Origin: Streptomyces griseorubiginosus | Lineage (GTDB): Bacteria > Actinomycetota > Actinomycetes > Streptomycetales > Streptomycetaceae | Length of the DNA stretch: 64,000 nt | Reading direction: 5' to 3' | Assembly: GCF_001514195.1 (NCBI RefSeq) | Contig: NZ_KQ948735.1 | Coordinates: 1,167,413 to 1,231,412, forward strand | Shown here: positions 28,073 through 35,237 of the stretch, piece by piece | Numbering within the stretch: the stretch's first letter is position 1 | Layout: each line of letters begins with the position of its first letter | Made by a program: the position numbers and the translations under genes | The notes under the pieces: generated by a model | The model's database searches: none | The model's input: the letters and a program-made list of their open reading frames with translations, nothing else | Told to the model about the DNA's origin: nothing

Positions 28073-28180
28073 GATGACTTCGAGTCGCTGGCCGACCTCG
28101 GGTCACCGGCCGACTTCGGGTCACCGGCCGACTTCGGGTCACCGGCCGACTTCGGGTCGCCAGCCGACTTAGGGTCTCCG
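28073..28180. repeat. Six tandem 18-bp repeats
   Basis: Units of 18 bp in register at 28073, 28091, 28109, 28127, 28145 and 28163, consensus GCCGACTTCGGGTCACCG. The first and last units are degenerate, while the middle ones differ by one base or none. They lie between the LacI operator and the end of the XRE-type gene, in non-coding sequence; frames through them would give SPADFG or SAGDPK repeats, but lack starts and partner domains. Confidence 0.85.
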
Positions 28181-28231
28181 GGCCTCGGATCACCGGCCCG
28201 AGGGCGGATCACCGGCCCGACACCGGGGCCC

Positions 28232-29188
28232 TCACTCCCAGTCCCACCCGATCCCCACGACCCCCGACCGCACCCGCGGCTCGACGAGGTGGACCGAGTG
28301 GTGGTGGCCGGTGAGCGCCAGTTCCTGGCGGCTGCTGCGGGGCGCCGCGGGGGAGTGCTGGGTGAAGCGGTGGCAGCGCACCGGCAGCGCGTTCTCGTCG
28401 AACCGGACCTGGAGCGCGTACTGGCCGCCGGGCGAGCCGAAGCCGCGGACGTACTCGCGCGACACCCCGCCCGTGCCGTCCTCGACGCGGTAGCGGAACA
28501 GGAAGGTGTCACCGGCCCGCAGCCGGGCGTCCAGGAGCAGCTCGGCCACCAGCACCCCGGTCTCGTGGTGCCGGCGCACCCGCCCCGTACGGCAGTTCTC
28601 CAGGGCGTGCACGGTCATGCGCTCCGGCGCGCATCCCGGGTCGCCGTGGTGGACGGCCATGAAGCGGTCGACGCCCTCGCGGTGGGCCCGCACGATGTGG
28701 TGCGACTCCAGGCCGCGCAGCTCGCGACGGGGCCCTATGTCGATCCGCTCGTGGTGGCCGAGGGTGTGCAGCCCGCCGTCGTGCGGCGAGTCCAGCTCGT
28801 CCAGCAGTTGTCCGAGCACGTCCGAGGCCGCGAGGAGGGAGCGGTAGGAGCGGGTCGCGGAACGCTCCGCGGCCGGCCGGTCGTCGTACTCGGCGAGCAG
28901 CCGGATCAGCGACTCCTCCGGCAGCTGGAGGATCTCCTCCAGCGCGCGGACGGCCCGTAGCGACTCGGGGCGCTGCGGGCGCCGGGCGCCCTGCTGCCAG
29001 TAACTCAGACTGGTCACACCGACCTTGACCCCGTGGCGCGACAGATGGTGCTGGACGCGCTGGAGCGGCAGCCCCCGTGCGGCGATCGCGGCGCGCAGCG
29101 CGACATGGAAGGGGCCGCCTCGCAGGGCCGTGTCCAGTTCCGCGTCGACGACGGTCGCGACGTCCGCGTGCTGTGTGGCGTGCGGCAT
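28232..29188 (-). CDS. XRE-like helix-turn-helix regulator with a beta-rich C-terminal domain
   Basis: 318 residues. The amino part resembles an XRE-type helix-turn-helix: VALRAAIAARGLPLQRVQHH, then GVKVGVTSLSYWQQGARRPQ, which reads as recognition region. The carboxyl part (about 150-318) is rich in His and aromatic residues (VRAHREGVDRFMAVHHGDPG, FLFRYRVEDG, LPVRCHRFTQHS, HSVHLVEPRV) and looks like a beta-sandwich, possibly ligand- or metal-binding. I do not recognise the combination as a named family. ATG 29188 has AAAGG seven bases upstream. Conserved next to uvrC in Streptomyces, as I remember it. Confidence 0.8.
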   Translation of the reverse strand: MPHATQHADVATVVDAELDTALRGGPFHVALRAAIAARGLPLQRVQHHLSRHGVKVGVTSLSYWQQGARRPQRPESLRAVRALEEILQLPEESLIRLLAEYDDRPAAERSATRSYRSLLAASDVLGQLLDELDSPHDGGLHTLGHHERIDIGPRRELRGLESHHIVRAHREGVDRFMAVHHGDPGCAPERMTVHALENCRTGRVRRHHETGVLVAELLLDARLRAGDTFLFRYRVEDGTGGVSREYVRGFGSPGGQYALQVRFDENALPVRCHRFTQHSPAAPRSSRQELALTGHHHSVHLVEPRVRSGVVGIGWDWE

Positions 29189-29516
29189 GCAGGGGCCTTT
29201 CTGTACAGGTCCGGGCGGCTGGTCAGGCCGTTCCAAAGAGGGGTGTGCCGGGGCCGTTGGGGGCTGTGCCGGGGGAGGCTTCACATCCGTACGCCGCTGT
29301 TCCCGGTCCCGAGTTCCCCCGCATTGAAGCGTGTTGGCCTGGTCCCGACAACACCTGCCGCCCAACGACCGCGCACTCCCGGCCGGTTGGCGGCCCGTTC
29401 CGGATGGCCGACGGTCTGTGTCCGGACGGTGTACGGCTCCTCCGCCCAGTCTCCAGGGGCCTCGCCGGCGCCGTCCGGTGTCAGGGGTGAGAGGTTCACA
29501 TGAGAGGGTCGGCCGC
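29189..29516. other. Intergenic stretch between divergent genes
   Basis: 328 bp between the XRE-type gene (leftward) and the Imm1-like gene (rightward), so it should hold both promoters. I see no convincing hexamers or repeats and no RNA gene. A weak reading frame continues left into the XRE-type gene but has no motif. Confidence 0.5.
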
Positions 29517-29894
29517 ATGGCGGAGACCTGGTGGCTGGACGGCGACAGCGCGCTTCCCCTGAGCGCGGCGGAGGCGCTCGACCTGCTCCGGCGACGGATC
29601 GCGGCCGGACTCCTGGAGACCTGGCTGGGCAGCTCCGAAGGACGTGCGCTCGCCCTCGTGACCAACACGGAGCGCGCCCACGTCACCCTCCTCGACGACG
29701 AGGACGACCCCGGGCAGCACGTGGTCGACCCCGGCGCCCGGGGGAGCAGCGGCGGCTACGTGCTCGCGAACGGGCAGTGGGACGAGTACCCGGACGAGCA
29801 CACCGTGCCGCTCGCCCATGCCCTGCGCGTCGTCGCCGGTGTGGTGGAGGCGGGGGTTCCGCCGCCGGACGTCCCCTGGCGCGTCGAGCGCTGA
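29517..29894 (+). CDS. Imm1-like small protein
   Basis: 125 residues. The order of elements, ALALVTNTERAHVTLLDDED, then GGYVLANGQWDEYPDEHTVP, LAHALRVVAGVVEAG and the end PPDVPWR, matches my memory of the Imm1 immunity-protein family of polymorphic toxin systems. No toxin gene with an Imm1-partner nuclease is adjacent, so this is an orphan or has a housekeeping role in Streptomyces. ATG 29517 is the only reasonable start (AGAGGG 10 bases upstream). Confidence 0.65.
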   Translation: MAETWWLDGDSALPLSAAEALDLLRRRIAAGLLETWLGSSEGRALALVTNTERAHVTLLDDEDDPGQHVVDPGARGSSGGYVLANGQWDEYPDEHTVPLAHALRVVAGVVEAGVPPPDVPWRVER

Positions 29895-29924
29895 CGCGGC
29901 CAGCGCTGAGCCGGAGACCGGGGG

Positions 29925-29951
29925 TTGTCCACAGGCTCGTGCTTGTCCACA
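29925..29951. promoter_or_regulatory. Two perfect DnaA boxes upstream of uvrC
   Basis: TTGTCCACA occurs at 29925-29933 and again at 29943-29951, same orientation, 18 bp apart, each followed by GGCTCGT. TTGTCCACA is the Streptomyces DnaA-box consensus as I know it. They lie 42-68 bp before the uvrC start and so could be DnaA-regulated promoter elements. Confidence 0.75.
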
Positions 29952-29992
29952 GGCTCGTCGGAGTGTCAGCCCTCGCCAGTAGGGTGTGAGAC

Positions 29993-32092
29993 ATGGCCGA
30001 CCCCTCCAGCTACCGCCCCAAACCAGGGGAGATCCCGGACACCCCCGGGGTGTACAGGTTCCGCGACGAGCACCGCCGGGTGATCTACGTCGGAAAGGCG
30101 AAGAGCCTGCGCCAGCGCCTGGCGAACTACTTCCAGGACCTGGCGAGCCTGCACCCCCGCACCCGCACGATGGTGACCACCGCCGCGTCCGTGGAGTGGA
30201 CGGTGGTGTCCACGGAGGTCGAGGCCCTCCAGCTGGAGTACTCCTGGATCAAGGAGTTCGACCCCCGGTTCAACGTCAAGTACCGCGACGACAAGAGCTA
30301 CCCGTACCTCGCGGTGACGATGAACGAGGAGTTCCCCCGCGTCCAGGTGATGCGCGGCCAGAAACGCAAGGGCGTCAGGTACTTCGGGCCCTACGGACAC
30401 GCGTGGGCGATCCGCGACACCGTCGACCTCCTGCTGCGTGTCTTCCCCGTCCGCACCTGCTCCGCCGGCGTCTTCAAGAACGCCGCCCGCACCGGACGCC
30501 CCTGCCTCCTCGGCTACATCGGCAAGTGCTCGGCGCCCTGCGTGGGCCGCGTCTCGGCCGACGAGCACCGCGACCTCGCCGAGGACTTCTGCGACTTCAT
30601 GGCCGGCCGCACCGGCACCTACATCCGCCGCCTGGAGCAGCGGATGGCGGACGCGGCCGAGGAGATGGAGTACGAGCGGGCGGCCCGGCTGCGCGACGAC
30701 ATCGGGGCCCTGAAGAAGGCCATGGAGAAGAGCGCGGTCGTGCTCGCCGACGCCACCGACGCCGACCTGATCGCGGTCGCCGAGGACGAGCTGGAGGCGG
30801 CCGTCCAGATCTTCCACGTCCGCGGCGGACGCGTGCGCGGCCAGCGCGGCTGGGTCACCGACAAGGTCGAGGAGATCACCACCGGAGCCCTCGTCGAACA
30901 CGCCCTCCAGCAGCTCTACGGCGAGGAGAAGGGCGACGCGGTCCCCAAGGAGGTCCTGGTCCCCGCCCTGCCCGAGCCGGTGGAGCCGGTCCAGGAATGG
31001 CTCGCCGAACGCCGCGGGTCGGGCGTCTCGCTGCGCATCCCGCAGCGCGGCGACAAGAAGGCCCTGATGGAGACCGTGCAGCGCAACGCCCAGCAGGCTC
31101 TCGTCCTCCACAAGACCAAGCGCGCCTCCGACCTCACCACGCGCTCGCGTGCCCTGGAGGAGATCGCCGAGGCCCTCGACCTGGACAGCGCCCCCCTGCG
31201 GATCGAGTGCTACGACATCTCCCACCTCCAGGGCGACGACGTGGTCGCCTCCATGGTTGTCTTCGAGGACGGCCTCCAGCGCAAGAGCGAGTACCGCCGT
31301 TTCCAGATCAAGGGATTCGCGGGACAGGACGACGTGCGGTCCATGCACGAGGTGATCTCCCGCCGGTTCCGCCGCTACCTCGCCGAGAAGGAGAAGACCG
31401 GCGAGTGGGTCGACGACGCCTCGCAGGCCGCGTTCAAGGACGCCTCCGGCAGGGACGTCCCGACCGGCGCCCCGGACGCCCCAGACGGCGGCCTCAAGGA
31501 CGACGACGGCCGCCCCAGGAAGTTCGCCTACCCGCCCCAGCTCGTCGTGGTCGACGGCGGCCGGCCCCAGGTCGCCGCGGCGAAGCGGGCACTGGACGAG
31601 CTCGGCATCGACGACATCGCCGTCTGCGGCCTCGCCAAGCGCCTGGAGGAGGTGTGGCTGCCCGACGACGAGGACCCGATCGTGCTGCCCCGCACCAGTG
31701 AAGGGCTGTACCTTCTCCAGCGGGTGCGTGACGAGGCCCACCGCTTCGCCATCACCTACCAGCGCACCAAGCGGGCCCAGCGCTTCCGGTCGAGCCCGCT
31801 CGACGACGTCCCCGGCCTCGGGGACACACGCAAGCAGGCCCTCCTGAAACATTTCGGGTCCTTGAAGAAACTACGATCCGCCACCATCGACCAGATCTGC
31901 GAGGTCCCCGGCATAGGCCGCAAGACGGCCGAGACGATCGCCGTGGCCCTCGCCCAGGCGGCCCCGGCCGCGCCCGCCGTCAACACGGCGACTGGAGAGA
32001 TCATGGACGAGGAGGAACCCGGTACCACGGGTTCCGGTGGGGATCCCGTGTCGGCGGGCGCCCCGGACGAACGACGGGGGCAGGAGACATGA
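29993..32092 (+). CDS. uvrC: Excinuclease ABC subunit UvrC
   Basis: 699 residues. This dual-incision nuclease has a GIY-YIG domain ([20 protein letters not shown]) at about 19-38, a Cys-rich centre ([28 protein letters not shown]), a UVR motif ([14 protein letters not shown]) near 222, and the RNase H-like second nuclease centre ([29 protein letters not shown] near 518). A helix-hairpin-helix pair follows ([35 protein letters not shown]). The carboxyl tail of about 45 residues is disordered. ATG 29993 opens with [16 protein letters not shown], the standard start. Its stop overlaps rapZ (ATGA), beginning a four-gene operon. Confidence 0.97.
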   Translation: MADPSSYRPKPGEIPDTPGVYRFRDEHRRVIYVGKAKSLRQRLANYFQDLASLHPRTRTMVTTAASVEWTVVSTEVEALQLEYSWIKEFDPRFNVKYRDDKSYPYLAVTMNEEFPRVQVMRGQKRKGVRYFGPYGHAWAIRDTVDLLLRVFPVRTCSAGVFKNAARTGRPCLLGYIGKCSAPCVGRVSADEHRDLAEDFCDFMAGRTGTYIRRLEQRMADAAEEMEYERAARLRDDIGALKKAMEKSAVVLADATDADLIAVAEDELEAAVQIFHVRGGRVRGQRGWVTDKVEEITTGALVEHALQQLYGEEKGDAVPKEVLVPALPEPVEPVQEWLAERRGSGVSLRIPQRGDKKALMETVQRNAQQALVLHKTKRASDLTTRSRALEEIAEALDLDSAPLRIECYDISHLQGDDVVASMVVFEDGLQRKSEYRRFQIKGFAGQDDVRSMHEVISRRFRRYLAEKEKTGEWVDDASQAAFKDASGRDVPTGAPDAPDGGLKDDDGRPRKFAYPPQLVVVDGGRPQVAAAKRALDELGIDDIAVCGLAKRLEEVWLPDDEDPIVLPRTSEGLYLLQRVRDEAHRFAITYQRTKRAQRFRSSPLDDVPGLGDTRKQALLKHFGSLKKLRSATIDQICEVPGIGRKTAETIAVALAQAAPAAPAVNTATGEIMDEEEPGTTGSGGDPVSAGAPDERRGQET

Positions 32093-33048
32093 ATGTGAAC
32101 GAGCACGAAGAACCACAGCACCAGAGCGGAGACGACACCCAGGTGAGCACGGGCGCACCCCACGACACCTCCGGAGTCCCGGAGGCCGCCATCCCCGAGC
32201 TGGTGATCATCTCCGGCATGTCCGGCGCCGGCCGCTCCACCGCCGCCAAGTGTCTGGAGGACCTCGGCTGGTTCGTCGTCGACAACCTCCCGCCCGCGCT
32301 GATCCCCACCATGGTGGAGCTCGGCGCCCGCTCCCAGGGCAACGTCGCCCGGATCGCGGTGGTCGTCGACGTCCGCGGCCGGCGCTTCTTCGACAACCTC
32401 CGCGAGTCCCTCGCCGACCTGGAGTCCAAGCACGTCACCCGCCGGATCGTCTTCCTGGAGTCCTCCGACGAGGCCCTGGTGCGCCGCTTCGAGTCCGTGC
32501 GCCGCCCGCACCCCCTCCAGGGCGACGGCCGCATCGTCGACGGCATCGACGCCGAGCGTGAGCTGCTGCGCGAGCTGCGCGGCGACGCCGACCTGGTCAT
32601 CGACACCTCCAGCCTCAACGTCCACGAACTGCGCGCCAAGATGGACGCCCAGTTCGCCGGTGAGGAGGAGCCGGAGCTGCGGGCCACCGTCATGTCGTTC
32701 GGCTTCAAGTACGGCCTGCCGGTCGACGCCGACCTGGTCGCGGACATGCGGTTCCTGCCCAACCCGCACTGGGTCCCGGAGCTGCGGCCCTTCACCGGCC
32801 TCAACGAGGAGGTGTCGGCGTACGTCTTCAACCAGCCCGGCGCCAAGGAGTTCCTCGACCGCTACGCCGAGCTGCTGCGCCTGATCGCGGCCGGCTACCG
32901 CCGTGAGGGCAAGCGGTACGTGACGATCGCCATCGGCTGCACCGGCGGCAAGCACCGCTCGGTCGCCACCTCGGAGAAGCTCGCCGCGCGTCTCGCGGCC
33001 GAAGGCGTGGAGACGGTGGTCGTGCACCGGGACATGGGACGGGAATGA
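32089..33048 (+). CDS. rapZ: RapZ-type nucleotide-binding protein (YvcJ)
   Basis: 319 residues. A P-loop GMSGAGRST sits near 43 (Arg replaces the usual Lys), followed by [36 protein letters not shown] and the carboxyl-terminal [15 protein letters not shown] and [12 protein letters not shown] motifs. In enterobacteria RapZ controls GlmS through small RNAs; in Gram-positives YvcJ is a GTPase-like protein. The first 35 residues are an extra acidic tail. The starts of rapZ, yvcK and whiA in this order are conserved in most Gram-positive bacteria. ATG 32089 overlaps the uvrC stop. Confidence 0.95.
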   Translation: MNVNEHEEPQHQSGDDTQVSTGAPHDTSGVPEAAIPELVIISGMSGAGRSTAAKCLEDLGWFVVDNLPPALIPTMVELGARSQGNVARIAVVVDVRGRRFFDNLRESLADLESKHVTRRIVFLESSDEALVRRFESVRRPHPLQGDGRIVDGIDAERELLRELRGDADLVIDTSSLNVHELRAKMDAQFAGEEEPELRATVMSFGFKYGLPVDADLVADMRFLPNPHWVPELRPFTGLNEEVSAYVFNQPGAKEFLDRYAELLRLIAAGYRREGKRYVTIAIGCTGGKHRSVATSEKLAARLAAEGVETVVVHRDMGRE

Positions 33049-34112
33049 CCGCACGCACTCCGCGGCTGAGCAGGCTGCGACGGGCGGTTCCCGAAGGCCG
33101 GGCGTCCCGGTCCGTGGAGACCCGCGGCGCGCGGCCCCGGCGGCGCGGTACCCAGCCCAAGGTGGTGGCGCTCGGCGGGGGCATGGGCCTGTCCGCCTCG
33201 CTCGCCGCCCTGCGCCGGATCACCGGCGACCTCACCGCCGTCGTCACCGTGGCCGACGACGGCGGCTCCAGCGGACGGCTGCGCGACGAGCTGGGCGTGC
33301 TGCCGCCCGGCGACCTGCGCAAGGCGCTGGCCGCGCTGTGCGGCGACGACGACTGGGGCCAGACCTGGGCCCGGGTCATCCAGCACCGCTTCCAGTCCAA
33401 GGGCGACCTGCACGAACACGCGGTCGGCAACCTGCTGATCGTCGCCCTGTGGGAGCAGCTCGGCGACCACGTCCAGGCGCTCGACCTGGTCGGCAGGCTG
33501 CTGGGCGCCCATGGCCGGGTGCTGCCCATGTCCGCGGTGCCCCTGGAGCTCCAGGCCCTGGTCAAGGGGCATGATCCGGAGCGGCCCGAGGACGTGGAGA
33601 CCGTGCGGGGGCAGGCGACGGTGGCCCTGACCCCGGGCGAGGTGCAGTCGGTGCACGTCGTGCCGCACGACCCGCCGGCGGTGCCCGAGGCGGTGGAGGC
33701 GGTCCGGGACGCGGACTGGGTGGTCCTCGGCCCTGGCTCGTGGTTCTCCTCGGTGATCCCGCACCTGCTCGTGCCCGAACTGCTGGACGCGCTCACCCAG
33801 ACGAAGGCGCGCCGGGTACTCTCCCTGAACCTCGCCCCGCAGCCGGGAGAAACCGATGGCTTCTCCCCGCAGCGTCATTTGGAGGTTTTGGGACGACACG
33901 CCCCTAAACTCGCCCTGGACGTGGTGCTGGCCGACCAGGCCGCCGTGCCCGACCGCGACTCCCTGACCGATGCCGCCGAGCGGTTCGGCGCCGCGGTCGA
34001 GCTGGCCCCGGTGGCCCGGCCCGACGGAACCCCGAGGCACGACCCGGAGCTGTTGGCCGCCGCGTACGACCGTATTTTTCGGATGCATGGAAGGATCGGC
34101 CCATGGCGATGA
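33045..34112 (+). CDS. yvcK: YvcK/CofD-like protein, UDP-sugar-binding
   Basis: 355 residues. The CofD-like Rossmann fold shows [39 protein letters not shown], then [25 protein letters not shown] and the nucleotide-contact block [20 protein letters not shown]. YvcK proteins bind UDP-N-acetylglucosamine and link carbon metabolism to cell-wall growth. About 30 basic residues precede the fold ([15 protein letters not shown]). Starts at ATG 33045 overlapping the rapZ stop; ends within the start region of whiA (overlap of 10 bp). Confidence 0.95.
   Translation: MTARTPRLSRLRRAVPEGRASRSVETRGARPRRRGTQPKVVALGGGMGLSASLAALRRITGDLTAVVTVADDGGSSGRLRDELGVLPPGDLRKALAALCGDDDWGQTWARVIQHRFQSKGDLHEHAVGNLLIVALWEQLGDHVQALDLVGRLLGAHGRVLPMSAVPLELQALVKGHDPERPEDVETVRGQATVALTPGEVQSVHVVPHDPPAVPEAVEAVRDADWVVLGPGSWFSSVIPHLLVPELLDALTQTKARRVLSLNLAPQPGETDGFSPQRHLEVLGRHAPKLALDVVLADQAAVPDRDSLTDAAERFGAAVELAPVARPDGTPRHDPELLAAAYDRIFRMHGRIGPWR
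33896..33922 (+). promoter_or_regulatory. Possible internal whiA promoter with a WhiA-type GACAC box
   Basis: GACAC at 33896-33900 is followed by GCCCCTAAACTC, where TAAACT (33905-33910) resembles a -10. WhiA is reported to bind GACAC motifs and to act on its own promoter, which lies inside the upstream gene in S. coelicolor. The position, about 190 bp before the whiA start inside yvcK, agrees with that. Confidence 0.45.
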
Positions 34113-35092
34113 CGGCAGCGGTGAAGGACGAGATCTCCCGGCTCCCCGTCACCCGTACCTGCTGCAGAAAGGCGGAGGTCTCCGCCATCCTGCGGTTCGC
34201 CGGCGGCCTTCACCTGGTGAGCGGGCGCATTGTGATCGAGGCCGAGCTGGACACCGCGATGGCGGCCCGCCGGCTCAAGCGGGACATCCTGGAGATCTTC
34301 GGCCACAGCTCGGAGCTGATCGTGATGGCCCCGGGCGGACTGCGCCGCGGCTCGCGGTACGTCGTGCGGGTCGTGGCCGGCGGTGACCAGCTGGCCCGGC
34401 AGACCGGCCTGGTCGACGGCCGCGGCCGGCCGATCCGGGGGCTGCCCCCGCAGGTCGTCTCCGGCGCCACCTGTGACGCCGAGGCCGCCTGGCGCGGGGC
34501 CTTCCTGGCGCACGGCTCGCTCACCGAGCCCGGTCGCTCCTCCTCCCTGGAGGTGACCTGCCCGGGCCCGGAGGCCGCGCTCGCGCTGGTCGGCGCCGCC
34601 CGACGGCTCTCGATCGCCGCCAAGGCCCGCGAGGTCCGCGGGGTCGACCGGGTCGTCGTCCGCGACGGCGACGCGATCGGCGCGCTGCTCACCCGCCTCG
34701 GCGCCCACGAGTCGGTGCTCGCCTGGGAGGAGCGCCGGATGCGGCGCGAGGTGCGGGCCACGGCCAACCGGCTCGCCAACTTCGACGACGCCAACCTGCG
34801 CCGCTCGGCGCGCGCGGCCGTCGCCGCGGGGGCCCGGGTCCAGCGAGCCCTGGAGATCCTCGCCGACGACGTGCCCGAGCACCTCGCCGCCGCGGGGCGG
34901 CTGCGGATGGACCACAAGCAGGCCTCCCTGGAGGAGCTGGGGGCGCTCGCCGACCCGCCGCTGACCAAGGACGCCGTGGCCGGCCGTATCCGACGGCTCC
35001 TTGCGATGGCCGACAAGCGCGCCTCCGACCTGGGCATCCCGGGCACGGAGTCCAGCATCACCGAGGAGATGGCCGACAACCTCGTCGGCTGA
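34103..35092 (+). CDS. whiA: Sporulation transcription factor WhiA
   Basis: 329 residues, normal length. WhiA has a degenerate LAGLIDADG homing-endonuclease fold (about 85-220: [40 protein letters not shown]) and a carboxyl helix-turn-helix ([22 protein letters not shown]). The endonuclease catalytic residues are replaced by other residues, so the domain serves DNA binding only. With WhiB it turns on division and chromosome-segregation genes in aerial hyphae. Its presence strongly marks a sporulating actinomycete. ATG 34103 has GGAAGGA nine bases upstream; a terminator follows the gene. Confidence 0.97.
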   Translation: MAMTAAVKDEISRLPVTRTCCRKAEVSAILRFAGGLHLVSGRIVIEAELDTAMAARRLKRDILEIFGHSSELIVMAPGGLRRGSRYVVRVVAGGDQLARQTGLVDGRGRPIRGLPPQVVSGATCDAEAAWRGAFLAHGSLTEPGRSSSLEVTCPGPEAALALVGAARRLSIAAKAREVRGVDRVVVRDGDAIGALLTRLGAHESVLAWEERRMRREVRATANRLANFDDANLRRSARAAVAAGARVQRALEILADDVPEHLAAAGRLRMDHKQASLEELGALADPPLTKDAVAGRIRRLLAMADKRASDLGIPGTESSITEEMADNLVG

Positions 35093-35104
35093 CAGACCTT
35101 CAGC

Positions 35105-35144
35105 ACGCCGGTGCCGTCACCCACTTGAGTGACAGCACCGGCGT
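35105..35144 (+). terminator. Terminator after whiA
   Basis: ACGCCGGTGCCGTCAC (35105-35120) pairs with GTGACAGCACCGGCGT (35129-35144), one small bulge, loop CCACTTGA, followed by TTGCGTA. It lies 12 bp after the whiA stop. Confidence 0.75.
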
Positions 35145-35237
35145 TTGCGTATCCGTGAGGCGCCCTTGACTGGATCATGAAGTGTCATGAGCCTGGCATC
35201 TGTTCGCCGCTGTGGCGGACCACCGCAAGGGGGGCTC

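Noticed and set aside
28073..28180. CRISPR-like interpretation of the 18-bp repeats
   Set aside because: Units are contiguous with no spacers and no cas genes are present.
26900..28960. Plus-strand 686-codon frame across the LacI, repeat and XRE genes
   Set aside because: Overlaps two supported genes in the opposite direction; the segment through the 18-bp repeats gives only SPADFG repeats.
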